This document shows, piece by piece, positions 6,046-16,000 of a DNA stretch of 33,236 bases. A program made the translations under genes and the position numbers. Under the pieces are notes generated by a model. The model ran no database searches. It was not told the origin of the DNA and was given only the letters and a program-made list of their open reading frames with translations. Origin of the DNA: a virus; the IMG/VR virus record IMGVR_UViG_3300021225_000401, positions 1-33,236 of that record; one strand, 5' to 3'. Numbering within the stretch: the first letter of the stretch is position 1; each line of letters begins with the position of its first letter.

Positions 6046-7037
6046 GACTTTGTACCTATGCAAAAATCCATATAACGAGGCGACCAGCTTGTTGCACCTG
6101 TATTTACTGCTGTAGCTAACGAAAAAGAAATATTGGCATTTCCGCTTGCCGTTGTTCCAGAACCTCCAAAATATCCTGCTGGCCCTGTGTTCCCATCGAC
6201 TTTGTATAATGGGTCTGTAGTGCCGTTCGCATAACTGTGACTATGACCGCTATCGGTAATTGTCCCTGTTACTGAGTGAGTATGCGAGGCGACCACATTA
6301 TTTAAAATTGGCGAATGACCGCCACCGCCGTTGCTTGTTCCGCCTGTTGCGCCCGATGTTACTACGCGCATCATAGAGTCATTTTGTATTGTCGTTGCAG
6401 TCCAGCCAGCCGGAGGCGTTGCCATGTAAAACGGCATAATCGTCCCCGAAGCAATTGACGGGGAAATATTAAAGCTTGGGTAAGTCGGATTAAGAAAGCC
6501 GTAGTAAACCGACACTAAACCAGCATCTAAAACGGTTGAGTCATTCGTAACCGTTACCGTTGTTATTCCCGTCGCATAGGTTGAGCTGGCAATTGTTGCA
6601 TAACACACGCCGCCACTGACGGCGGCCTTAATTCGGCGGTAATAAGTAAACGTGTCGCGCTGATCACCCACTACCGAAAAGCTAGTTGCCGAGATATAAG
6701 TCGCTGCACCCGAAAACAATAACCACTCAGAAATTGAAGGCGTAGACGTGTCATTCACGCCGCTGATCTTGTCAACCGTCCTAATCAACGTGCCAAGACT
6801 ATCCCGCAAAACCGCCTTGTAACTATTCCCCGACGTTAGCCATATTGGATTATCTGGCTCGCCCCTGATATTCAACACAATGGGGTTTGCTTGGGGCACC
6901 GCCCCCAATGAGTCTGAATAAGTGGTTGCTGGCGTAGTCGTGCCGGACAAATACCAATAAAGTTGCCCACCGGAAAGCGTATCGCCGACGCTATCAAACT
7001 GAGCATCGTTAAATAGTGGGCTTAAAAAAACGGTCAT
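6042..7037 (-). CDS. Tail fibre protein with collar domain (331 aa)
   Basis: Probably a trimeric virion protein that contacts the host surface. Residues 8-95 are an N-terminal beta domain with GGQLYWYLSGTTTPATTY and RGEPDNPIW, a module seen at the start of several podovirus tail proteins. From about 197, SGTIMPFYMATPPAGWT is the phage tail-collar signature. It is followed by His pairs HTH (252-254) and HSH (265-267), as in fibres whose shaft binds metal along the trimer axis, and a C-terminal strand RYMDFCIGTK. It overlaps both neighbours by 1-4 bases, so it is co-expressed with the ejection proteins upstream. Confidence 0.85.
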   Translation of the reverse strand: MTVFLSPLFNDAQFDSVGDTLSGGQLYWYLSGTTTPATTYSDSLGAVPQANPIVLNIRGEPDNPIWLTSGNSYKAVLRDSLGTLIRTVDKISGVNDTSTPSISEWLLFSGAATYISATSFSVVGDQRDTFTYYRRIKAAVSGGVCYATIASSTYATGITTVTVTNDSTVLDAGLVSVYYGFLNPTYPSFNISPSIASGTIMPFYMATPPAGWTATTIQNDSMMRVVTSGATGGTSNGGGGHSPILNNVVASHTHSVTGTITDSGHSHSYANGTTDPLYKVDGNTGPAGYFGGSGTTASGNANISFSLATAVNTGATSWSPRYMDFCIGTKS

Positions 7038-9916
7038 TATTTGTCCCCTACGTGTGGAATGGTTTGTCCATAAATGCCAAGGTTGGTTATAAACGCATCC
7101 GCCAACCGTTCGCGTGACGTGGGCGACATGTTCTTAAGTGCTTTTTCGGCATATTTTGGGTCTAAAAGCATTCTGGCAAATGTCGCCTTTAGTTTTTCGT
7201 CGCCAATTTTTTCGGTTGCCTGAATCGCAAATTTTAGCGCACCACCGCCGGGAATTTTCCCAAGTAAAGCTGTAGAGAAACTACTGTTAGCGAGATTAGC
7301 CGCTGTTGGCGAGCCTTGGCTAAGTGCCGCATTTTTGGCAAACTGGACACTTTCCAAGTCTTGTTGCAATCGGGTCAATTGTGCTTTTTGCTTCCGGTTT
7401 AATAGCATGTCGGCAAGCTTGCGGTTATCTGGCGACTTCAAAAACTGCAACGCGTCCGCTTGGTTCCAACGCTGATTACCTAAAACGTCGCTTGCACCTT
7501 TTTGGAGTGTCTTGTTTAAGTAAACATCCTTAATACCGCCAGCAAGGTTGGCTTTTTTGTCTTTGTCGCTGCTGATCAATGTCCCAATATCGCCAATATC
7601 TTTTTCTTTAGTCGCACTGGACAACAAGCTTTTGACCTGCTTTGGTGCGTCTTTGTCATTCAGGAAATGCCGAACGCCGCCGCTTTCGAGTTTGGCTTTA
7701 GTTTCCGCCGCTTGGCCCTGCAGTTTCATTGCCTGGTCAATACGCGCTTTCAGTTGTGGGAACTGATTAAGCACTGGACGATACTGGGCGTTAAATTTTG
7801 CATAAGCATCGCCAAAGTTTTTTTTCAGCTCACCGGATGGCGTAAATAAAGCATTATCGAATTCACCCTTAATATGGCTTTCCGCCGCCGCCATCGCCGC
7901 ACTATCCCCACCGATAGCCGTCACAAACCGCTTAACGTCATCAGGCGAACCATTCAAGAAATTACGCATAACCTGGGCATCTTCAAGCTTAGTTGTGTTG
8001 TTGATGCCTTTGCGAATTAAGTTATTTGTTGCCCCAGTCTCAAACGTGTCGCCCTGATTCTTCCGTAACGCCACCGCATACCGCACACGATTAGCCATAT
8101 CGGGAGGGATAACGCCAGCTTCCGCCGCCATTTCTGGCACGTCAGTTAAAATCCGTTTCATCTCGCCCAGAGTTCCCGCCGCGTGTACGTCGCCAGTGAG
8201 TCCGGCCTTGTGAACCTCTTGGCTGGCTTTTGCCCTTAGTGCGCTGATGATGGATAACGGCACTTGGCTTGGTTGATTTCCCGCGATTGCCATTAATTGC
8301 TTAACCGCTGGAGGAAGCTCATCATCCGCCAAAGGATGCCGAGCCTTAATAACCGCCTCAAGCTTATCCAACGGAATAGAAACCCGCGATTCATTGTTAG
8401 GGTCGATAGCCTCGTAAGCCGCTTTGGTTGCCGCTTTAGCATCCGCGTGTCGACCACCCACCACACCACGAACCACGCCGCCCATGTATTCAGGCGTTGC
8501 GTTGCTGGCAATGGCATTAGTGGCATTCTGAGCGTTTAAGCTGTTTGCCGCGTTGATCTGGTTAACGTCGCCCTGCACTTGCGTTTTGAACTTTTCCGCG
8601 CCGTTTTGTGCGGGGATAGCTTTGTTAGCCAGTGCCGCTTGTGCCGCCTGTTGTTCTGCATAGCGATTGGTGAACGCTTCGGGAATGCTAGTGTTTTCGT
8701 CCAGTCGCCCTGGCATGGTTTGGTATGTCCGTTGCATACTGGCAAGGCCGGAGTTTTTCAAAGCCTGTGCGCTGGTTTGCTGGCTACCTTTGATAATGTC
8801 TTTCTGGTTGGCGAGCATTTGTATCAAGGTTTGGCGATCTTTGCCAGACGCTTCGATAAAGCGATCAGCCGCCATATTGTTAACACCCGTGTTAGTAATT
8901 TTGTTGCGGTCGAGTAATTTTTGCGCACCGATTCTACCCGCACCCGAAGCACTGGGAGCAATAACCGAGGCGGCAATTCCAGCAATCGGGGATTTAGTCA
9001 CTTCTTGCACTGAGCCGCCAGCTACACCACCCACCGCGCCAGCCGTTAAATTACGCGCAAGGCTTCCAGGGGATAATCCGGCTCCGGTCATTGACTGGAT
9101 TACATAATCAGCAACCCGACCGCCTTGTGACGTGGGATCGTATTCACCGCGAATCATGCCATTGTTGCGCATAAAATTTTGAACGGTATTTTCTGGAATA
9201 GTGACTTCCGGCGCGTCTTTCGGATCATAAAACGCCATCCCGGCACCCGCTTTAAGCAAGTTGTAGGCGTTTTGTGGGGTGTTTAAAATGTTATCGGCTA
9301 CACCCGCAATCCCTTTATTCACCGAATTAAGCGTAAAACCTAGGGGACTACCCCCCTGATCTGGTTCAGCTTGCATAGTCTGCGAGCTGTTCAGTTCTGC
9401 CAGAATCTTCGGGTCAGTGACTTCTTTCATAGACTGTGAACTGTTCAGTTCTGCCAGAATCTTAGGGTCGGTGACTTCTTTCAGCTTGCTTGTGTCAACG
9501 TATGGGGTTTCATCCGCACTGGCTGAACTAATCGGATTCAATGCGCCCAGTATTTGGGACACATAATTCTTAGTTTCTGGAAATGGTGGAATACCTTTGT
9601 GCGCATCAACCGCCCTCGGACCGGCATTGTAAGCCGCCAATGCCAAACGTTCGTCACCGTTGTACTTTTTCAGCATCGCGCCTAGGTAATCGGTGGCAAA
9701 CCGCCGTTGTTCTTGTGGGCTATTATCCGCCAATGGTTTAACGCCAAAGCCTGGATCACGGGCGGTCTTAGGCATGACTTGAGCAAGTCCACGCGCACCT
9801 TTTGGCGACACCGCCGCATTATTGCCGCCAGATTCTTGTTGAATGAGCGCATCGACCAATTCAGGCCGAGGAATGCCAAAATGGGCAAGAATAGTTGGGT
9901 CGGTGACTTCTTTCAT
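7037..9916 (-). CDS. Ejection protein with lytic transglycosylase domain (959 aa)
   Basis: A large internal virion protein equivalent in position to P22 gp16. Residues 15-125 are an SLT transglycosylase domain: catalytic Glu28 in ALIQQESGG, GLAQVMP (43-49) and AYNAGP (95-100). It would cut peptidoglycan locally as DNA enters the cell. Around it, the motif KEVTDPxILA occurs three times (2-11, 146-155, 164-173). The remaining 750 residues are Ala-rich and helical with Gly/Ala hydrophobic stretches around 280-320 that could insert into a membrane. The start ATG is itself part of the first repeat. The gene overlaps its upstream neighbour by four bases. Confidence 0.9.
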   Translation of the reverse strand: MKEVTDPTILAHFGIPRPELVDALIQQESGGNNAAVSPKGARGLAQVMPKTARDPGFGVKPLADNSPQEQRRFATDYLGAMLKKYNGDERLALAAYNAGPRAVDAHKGIPPFPETKNYVSQILGALNPISSASADETPYVDTSKLKEVTDPKILAELNSSQSMKEVTDPKILAELNSSQTMQAEPDQGGSPLGFTLNSVNKGIAGVADNILNTPQNAYNLLKAGAGMAFYDPKDAPEVTIPENTVQNFMRNNGMIRGEYDPTSQGGRVADYVIQSMTGAGLSPGSLARNLTAGAVGGVAGGSVQEVTKSPIAGIAASVIAPSASGAGRIGAQKLLDRNKITNTGVNNMAADRFIEASGKDRQTLIQMLANQKDIIKGSQQTSAQALKNSGLASMQRTYQTMPGRLDENTSIPEAFTNRYAEQQAAQAALANKAIPAQNGAEKFKTQVQGDVNQINAANSLNAQNATNAIASNATPEYMGGVVRGVVGGRHADAKAATKAAYEAIDPNNESRVSIPLDKLEAVIKARHPLADDELPPAVKQLMAIAGNQPSQVPLSIISALRAKASQEVHKAGLTGDVHAAGTLGEMKRILTDVPEMAAEAGVIPPDMANRVRYAVALRKNQGDTFETGATNNLIRKGINNTTKLEDAQVMRNFLNGSPDDVKRFVTAIGGDSAAMAAAESHIKGEFDNALFTPSGELKKNFGDAYAKFNAQYRPVLNQFPQLKARIDQAMKLQGQAAETKAKLESGGVRHFLNDKDAPKQVKSLLSSATKEKDIGDIGTLISSDKDKKANLAGGIKDVYLNKTLQKGASDVLGNQRWNQADALQFLKSPDNRKLADMLLNRKQKAQLTRLQQDLESVQFAKNAALSQGSPTAANLANSSFSTALLGKIPGGGALKFAIQATEKIGDEKLKATFARMLLDPKYAEKALKNMSPTSRERLADAFITNLGIYGQTIPHVGDK
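9374..9481 (-). repeat. 54-bp tandem duplication in the ejection gene
   Basis: Two adjacent copies (9374-9427 and 9428-9481) differ at a few bases and encode the 18-residue unit containing KEVTDPKILAELNSSQ. A third, diverged copy forms the N-terminus of the same gene (about 9876-9916). Confidence 0.9.
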
Positions 9917-11082
9917 TTTTGATACACCTTGCCGTTAATCATCACGTATTCAGCCCCGTTAATGACCTTAGAGCCGCCGATAGTTGGCTGCATTTGCTGA
10001 TACTTGCTCACATCCTCTGGGTTTCTGCCATAGTTTTGGTTAATGTCGTCAATGTTCATCGCCTTGATGTTCACGTCATTTTCAAAGGCTTTTTTCAAGG
10101 TTTTTAATTGCTCTGCAACAACGCCATTACTGTTTCTGTTTTTGATTATCGTAGCCAAGGCGCGTTGTGCGTCGCCTTCGGTTTGCGTACCTTTTGCCAT
10201 CAACATGACGTTGTTTCTAAGCTTTTCAATAAACGTATCAAATTGAGCGTAATTAGTTGATTGCTCGTCCTCTTTGCCTAAGTAATTTTTAGCCCCAGCA
10301 AGCGCATTATTCACAATACCTAAATCTAGCTTTTTATTTTCAATAGAACTGATGACATTATCCAAATCCGCAATACTTTGCGACAACGTGCCAATGCCTT
10401 CTTTGTTTTCAGCAATCATCTTAACCATTGTTGGAAGCAACGGCTTGTTGTACTCGTTAGCTGTGCGTTGAGTCACCCGTTCCATTGCCGCCGCGTCACG
10501 CATTCCCGCGAGTTCTTTTTGATGCTGAAAATTACGATCTTCTCTAGCCGCGTCGTGTTCACTGCGTAAGCCGTACTTGGCTTGCTCCATTTGCAATTGA
10601 CCAGGCATCAATGCTTGTTGGTCTAATATCTTTGCCTGTCTAGCCGCCGCCGCTTGTTCGCCAGGTGTCGAGTCCGCCAGTGCTTTGATCTGATCTAGCG
10701 GCATGTAACCCTGAGCTGGCAAGCCAAGAACGCCCGTAATGTAAGGCTTCATGGCATCTTGGTACTTGTTCATGAATTCTTGGGCTTGCGTTGGGTCAGT
10801 AATGCCAGCTTGTTGAAGTTTTGACATGGCATCAGTCGCTAAACCCTTCATAGCAACATGCTTGTGCAAGTCGTAGGTCATTTGTCCGGCTTGGTTTTGT
10901 AATTGCTTACCTTGCAAGTCGGTTTGTTGTTGCTGGCGTTGCATTGCCAGTTCGTCAGGAGCTTGAGCCATACGCATATCGAGCAATCGGTTTTGGCCTT
11001 GTTGCTGCCTCAACTCGCTAAATTTTCTAGCCTCATCGACAAAGGAATTTGGCTGTAAAACAGGGATATTGTACTCAGCCAT
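9913..11082 (-). CDS. Probable ejection protein, gp20-like position (389 aa)
   Basis: A Gln-, Ala- and Met-rich, almost entirely helical protein with no catalytic motif. It begins MAEYNIPVLQPNSFVDEARKF and passes into long coiled-coil-like stretches (for example ELRQQQGQNRLLDMRMAQ). In P22 order, the gene between the gp7-like and the gp16-like protein encodes gp20, one of three proteins injected with DNA. Position and composition suit that role; direct sequence similarity is not claimed. It sits between genes with at most a 4-base overlap or no gap, so it belongs to one translation unit. Confidence 0.7.
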   Translation of the reverse strand: MAEYNIPVLQPNSFVDEARKFSELRQQQGQNRLLDMRMAQAPDELAMQRQQQQTDLQGKQLQNQAGQMTYDLHKHVAMKGLATDAMSKLQQAGITDPTQAQEFMNKYQDAMKPYITGVLGLPAQGYMPLDQIKALADSTPGEQAAAARQAKILDQQALMPGQLQMEQAKYGLRSEHDAAREDRNFQHQKELAGMRDAAAMERVTQRTANEYNKPLLPTMVKMIAENKEGIGTLSQSIADLDNVISSIENKKLDLGIVNNALAGAKNYLGKEDEQSTNYAQFDTFIEKLRNNVMLMAKGTQTEGDAQRALATIIKNRNSNGVVAEQLKTLKKAFENDVNIKAMNIDDINQNYGRNPEDVSKYQQMQPTIGGSKVINGAEYVMINGKVYQK

Positions 11083-11988
11083 TTAGTACCCCTTACCGTT
11101 GTTAAAGCCTAGGGATTGCTGGCTTAATAGCGTGTTGTTGTTAACACTGCTCCATGGGTTGCTGTTTGTGTTTCCAGAGCCAAACTTATCCGAATAAGCC
11201 GCGTAAGCACCCAGTCCACTATTGACCGCGTTGCCGATGCCTGTATACATATTGGCGTTATTCTGCCCTTGAGCCATCGACAAACTAGCCTGAGTGTTGC
11301 CATTGTTGGTTGCCGCACCTGCCAAAGCCGAACCCGCGCCAAGTTCTGCACTTGCTTTGCCACCCGCCGCCGTTTGCCCGTTATTTGCCATCGACTGCAA
11401 TCGGCTATAGCGGTTGGTGTTGCTGGTGTTGTTGCGGTCAAATGCCGCTTGGTAAGCTTGTTGCGCACGTTGCCAAGCTGCTTGGTAGCCTGTCGCCGCT
11501 TGCCCCTGCGCGTAATCGTTAACCGCTTTGACCTGCCGACCGGACAATAAAGAGCCGTTAGCCGCCGCCGAATTGTTAACCGACTGCAAGCCTTGTTCGA
11601 GTTGGAATTGATAGCCAGGGGTGGCTTGGAGGGATGCCAAATCCGTCACCATAGGGGTATAACCCGCATCGTTCCGGTACTGGTCTTGTGTGAAGTTTTG
11701 ATTTAATGCGCCTTGCTGGCCTTGACCAACAAAGCCCGCATCACCGCCGCCCGTGCCCATTTCCCAAGCGAGCTGGTTTGCCGCTTGTCGCCCCATTTTT
11801 TCGTAGGGGTCGTAATATCCTTGAGCTTTTTCGTTGGCTTTGGTTAAGAATTCTTTGGTTTGCCCATAAGATTCTTTTTGCTGATTGCTGGCATTATTGA
11901 GCGCATCTTCTTGCTCGCTGGCTCCCGCTAGTGATGTGCCAATTGATGCCGCCGTACTAATGCCGCCTACTACCGCCGCTGCAACCAT
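11083..11988 (-). CDS. DNA transfer (ejection) protein, gp7-like (301 aa)
   Basis: The N-terminus has an Ala/Gly-rich hydrophobic stretch (AAAVVGGISTAASIGTSLAG), then helices with AQGYYDPYEKMGRQAA. The middle has TPGYQFQLEQGLQSVNNSAA, AANGSLLSGRQVKAVNDYAQ and a following Gln/Ala helix. This pattern (TPGYxFxLxQG...G...SG) is typical of the P22 gp7 family of DNA transfer proteins. The C-terminal 80 residues are Asn/Gly/Ser-rich and low in complexity. It would be packaged in the capsid and leave with the DNA. Confidence 0.8.
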   Translation of the reverse strand: MVAAAVVGGISTAASIGTSLAGASEQEDALNNASNQQKESYGQTKEFLTKANEKAQGYYDPYEKMGRQAANQLAWEMGTGGGDAGFVGQGQQGALNQNFTQDQYRNDAGYTPMVTDLASLQATPGYQFQLEQGLQSVNNSAAANGSLLSGRQVKAVNDYAQGQAATGYQAAWQRAQQAYQAAFDRNNTSNTNRYSRLQSMANNGQTAAGGKASAELGAGSALAGAATNNGNTQASLSMAQGQNNANMYTGIGNAVNSGLGAYAAYSDKFGSGNTNSNPWSSVNNNTLLSQQSLGFNNGKGY

Positions 11989-12006
11989 ATTTTTACCTCG
12001 AATTAA

Positions 12007-12462
12007 TTAATCACCCAGCCACTTAGAGAAGTAAGTTTCTACTGGATCAAATTTTAAATACTTAAATAATGGACTTGCATCGGCGTGAATCTTTGAACCG
12101 ACGAACCACCGCTGAACCCCACGGCGTTTTAATTCACTTTCTACAAACTGAAACAACTTAATTCCCGCGCGTCCGTTGCGCTTGTCTTTTCGGATATAAA
12201 AAATATCCATTGTGCAGGTCAGGCAGGTTTCATAGTGCAAACCGGGGGCGATAAAACCGATAAAGTACCCGATAATCTCGCCTTCTTCCCGTGCTGTCAC
12301 CAACAGCAATTGCCCTGCATCTTCCCGTTGTGCGTAAACATGCCATTGTGGTGCAAGTGGTACTTTGTCTTTATTAAGTGCCAGCTCTTCCCAGTGCAAA
12401 GGCAACAAGTGTTTAAATTCGTCTAGTCGTTCTTTTACACTTTCAACGGCATAAGTAATCAT
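12007..12462 (-). CDS. GNAT-family acetyltransferase (151 aa)
   Basis: An acyl-CoA-dependent N-acetyltransferase fold of normal length. Strands 2-4 include QLLLVTAREEGEIIGYFIGF; motif A is FYIRKDKRNGRAGIKLF, with the R-x-x-G-x-A/G acetyl-CoA pyrophosphate loop around residues 108-113. A helix (QFVESELKRRGV) and the terminal strands FVGSKIHA and YLKFDPVETYFSKWL follow. The substrate is unknown. It lies between the spike/hydroxylase pair and the ejection genes, where P22-type phages may carry virion assembly factors, so a virion or host-surface substrate is possible. A 53-base gap upstream holds a possible promoter. Confidence 0.85.
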   Translation of the reverse strand: MITYAVESVKERLDEFKHLLPLHWEELALNKDKVPLAPQWHVYAQREDAGQLLLVTAREEGEIIGYFIGFIAPGLHYETCLTCTMDIFYIRKDKRNGRAGIKLFQFVESELKRRGVQRWFVGSKIHADASPLFKYLKFDPVETYFSKWLGD

Positions 12463-12490
12463 TTGTCACCCATAATTTAACACTTGTTAT

Positions 12491-12503
12491 GTTATATCGT
12501 AAC
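12491..12503 (-). promoter_or_regulatory. GTTACGATATAAC motif, possible promoter
   Basis: In the only sizeable gap between hydroxylase and acetyltransferase genes, the minus strand reads GTTACGATATAAC. Twelve of its 13 bases recur at 26973-26985, upstream of the lysis genes. The TATAAC end resembles a -10 box. It could start a local or late transcript. Confidence 0.35.
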
Positions 12504-12515
12504 ACTTTATTGACA

Positions 12516-13085
12516 TTATTTTGAGAGCTTAATATCAATAACCAAGTGAATGCGATCATCAGCCGAATTGTTAATGACTTCGTGCAATTGCGCGTTATCA
12601 AACCACCAGCATTCCCCCGTTGCCATGTACACCTGTTCATCGCCAGCAATAAAAACCACCCCAGGCTGTGACTGCAAAACAATATGAAACCGATCATAGT
12701 ATTCTGCATGTGCTGGCGTGTCTTTGTGTGGAAAAATGCGCCCCCCTGGCTTGATTTTGTTGATAATGCACCGTCCCAGCCGTTCACCCTGTACGTTTGC
12801 CATTAGTGCCATGATTAGCGGTCTGGCTTCATGCAGGACATTGTAAACAGGCAGGTCTACAGATTCGTGCTGGTCAAAATTCGCCAAATCTCCTGCCTCA
12901 GCTTTTCTGGTTTCCTCGGTTGAGCGAGTCGGAAACCTCAAAATGATAGATTCACAATCACCAAACGGCCCTTGTGGGTAATCCCTCAGATACGTGTCCT
13001 CTTTCCATATCCCGTCGTGACGTTTTATTGCCAAAAGCAAAGGCAGGACGCTAATTCCTGCCGCGATTTTTTGAAAGTTTTGCAT
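12516..13085 (-). CDS. Asp/Asn beta-hydroxylase-like 2OG dioxygenase (189 aa)
   Basis: An Fe(II)/2-oxoglutarate oxygenase of the aspartyl/asparaginyl hydroxylase type. The metal triad is visible as H120-x-D122 (IFPHKDTP) and H168 (QLHEVINNS), with Arg178 ten residues on (DDRIHLVIDI) as the likely 2-oxoglutarate anchor. FHIVLQSQPG and GECWWFDNAQLHEV are typical of the family. The start at 13085 is preferred over an upstream one at 13139 because AAAGAGG lies just before it. The enzyme would hydroxylate Asp or Asn side chains. The adjacent spike and fibre are possible substrates, but that is inference. Confidence 0.88.
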   Translation of the reverse strand: MQNFQKIAAGISVLPLLLAIKRHDGIWKEDTYLRDYPQGPFGDCESIILRFPTRSTEETRKAEAGDLANFDQHESVDLPVYNVLHEARPLIMALMANVQGERLGRCIINKIKPGGRIFPHKDTPAHAEYYDRFHIVLQSQPGVVFIAGDEQVYMATGECWWFDNAQLHEVINNSADDRIHLVIDIKLSK

Positions 13086-13099
13086 TGTTGCCTCTTTAA

Positions 13100-16000
13100 T
13101 TAAATACCAACCAAAATACCCGCGCCATTCGACACCCAAGAACTCGGCGCGGGCGTGTCCATGGTTTTACTGTAAATGTTCCCATACCACCAAATAGAAA
13201 ACGTTGTTGCCCCCGTCACCTTCCAGCACACCGAATCACGCCGCCAATCTTGAACTGATTTACTAAGATTGAGCCTAAAAATTGGGAAATCATAAGTTTG
13301 CGCACCTGCATCATTTGTCCATTTGAGCTGAAAATATCCGTTTGGATCAACTAAATCAGAATCATTTGCAACATACCAAAGCTCAAACGTTGTAAAATCT
13401 AAGACAACCTGATTAATTGGGGTTTTAGCACCCCAAAATGGCGAGAATATGCCTTCCATATCATAACTTGAGTATGACGTTTCAGCCCTTGACGTGCCGC
13501 TAATCAGCCCAAACGCTGCAACCGCTTTTGAGCTTCCGCATTTCAACAATTGCATTCCATCAGAAAACTTTATGCTACTGCTAGAATGCCAAAATCTGAC
13601 GTACATCCTTAACATGCTTGCGCCTGTTTCGCCTGGCCTAATTTTGACAGGCATAAAAAGCGGGGTTTTAGTGTAAGACGGAACGCGCCGAACGTTATCA
13701 GAAACCCTAGAAGGCGATGACAACGGGCCAACTATCAAAACTGCCGCCGCATGACATGCACTAAAATCATTCATAACCGAGTTACTTGTGACGTTTGCAA
13801 CTAACACGTATTCTTCATCTAATGCCGTTGTAAAAGCCTGCCTGCTTCTTATATAGCTGTGAGTAGTTAAAACGCTCCCACGCGTAGATAGCATAGTCCC
13901 GTTTAGCTCCCAGACAATATCGGTAAGCCCTAATGCTGAATCGCCGCCCACAAAAACTGGCGTGTCTGATCTTGTGTCGTAATATCCGCACCCCCTAGCA
14001 ACAAGCGGCTCTCTAACATAAATCGTGTTTCCTTCGTCGTTTTCATAACTATCAAGGGTATATGATATTGTTGTAATTGTTTCTGTGCTAAAAACAAACT
14101 TAAAAATTGTGCTAACAAATATAGTCCCGGCGGTGTCGGTATTGCCAAACGCAATATAAGCCTCGTCTGCACTATAAACACACGTCGAATTTATAACGGC
14201 TGCTGGCAATGTTGCCGATAACGTCGATACTGTTCCAGCAACCAAATTAACTTTATATATTGTAGTTCGGATGGTTATCCCGGCATCACCCCCAAACACA
14301 TAAAGGATTGAGCCATATAAAGCGACCGTGTGCCGCTGCGTATTTGACGGCATGTTAACCAATAACGTTGCCACCCCCGTCGCTGGATTGACTTTATAAA
14401 TTGCTTTACTCACTGATGCTAACGTGCGCCCTCCAATAATGTACAAATAACCGCCGTAATACACCATCTCATGACGCTGCAACGCCACATCAATACCACT
14501 ATTGGTTACATTAGCGATAAATACCCAAGAATCAGAACCTGTAATTGATTTTGAATATAGCCCCGCTTGGTAAGTCGTCGAGCCATCAATTCCACCATAC
14601 GCCCAAACCGTTGAACCATTTGTTGCTGCCGCAAGCTCTTGAACGCTAATAGGAAACGCGTTTGATGTTGCCATAGAACCATCTGGAAGGCATTTATAAC
14701 AAGCCGTCTGCGCTCCAACTAAAGTAACCCCTGCAACAGACAACGCCGTGCTATCTGAAGCAATTACCATTGTTGATGACCTAAGAACTTTTGACCAACC
14801 AAGCGAATAATAAGGGGTCATGTCAAACGTATTGCCGACATGATTGGAAAGCGAGCATTTTCCGTAAGAAAAGAAATCCGGCCTATTTTCTGGCGTGTTC
14901 CAACCACTAAAATCAGAATTGCTGTTAACTACAGTTAAATCCGGGGTAACTTCAAAACCGCTTAACCTAGGTGCTGCGTACATATCCATAGCGGTCATTA
15001 CCGCACCAAGCAACACATCCATAAAAACCGTAGACGTAACTCCTGGATTTTCGGTTTGCGGGGCTTCAATCAAAAAAACGACGGCTTTTGGATTTCCACG
15101 ATTACGAAACCAATTGTACAAATAGGGTTTTTCGTGTGATTTTCGCTCTGCTAAAGTTGGTTGATCATTAACTATAGTAAATCTGCTCCAGTCGCGTTTA
15201 GTCACTAAATTGTTAATATAGTGATAAGCCCGGCGATGCGCCACCTCGCCCTCTTGATGCCAGTAAATCTGCTCAATCAAAAAACCCCATATAACTTGTG
15301 ACGTCCATCCGTGAGTATCGACAGCAACGTAAACGCGATTAACAAAATCCAAAGACCAATTTTGTACTCCTACAGTTTCAGGCTCGGATGATACGGAAGC
15401 CCCCTTATCTAAATCATCCTCAAGCGGCCAAAACCAAGGAAAATTTCTATTAAGGTTTATATGGTTTCTATTATTTCTAGTGTTATCAACTACGCCATCA
15501 GCATTAACGCTAAGTATGATAATCAGCCCGACTGTATTAGCAATTTTAGCAATACTGGGAAGCGTTGCCAGTGCATATTCTGTTGCAAATCTCATCATTC
15601 CGGGCACACCGTCACGCTCGTCGCCATGAATTCCTGTTGAAATAACAACTAACGGATTATTGCCCGTGTCTCTGATTCTTAACGCCGTGATTTTGTTACC
15701 GCTTGGCAGGATTGCCACATCTTCAAACGTAACAACGCGAGGGAAACGCGCCGCAAGGCTGGCGGCCTCTAATAAAGTTTGTGTGTATGAATAAGCCGTT
15801 GTGCTGTCTGTAAATGGCGACGACAAGCCGACCGTTTCAATAAACTTAAATGGGGAATTTAAAAGTGTGTGTTCGCTTGCTTGAGTTGAGGCGGATATGC
15901 TGGCTTCTGGTAAAGTCGGATAAACCTCACGGCTAACGATTCCAAAGAATATCAACCAAGGCAACGTCATCAACCCATTGTCATAAATAACAGGCTCGTG

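Noticed and set aside
8579-9107. Overlapping + strand open frames of 112 and 146 residues
   Set aside because: Antisense to the ejection protein gene; no ribosome site or recognisable domain.
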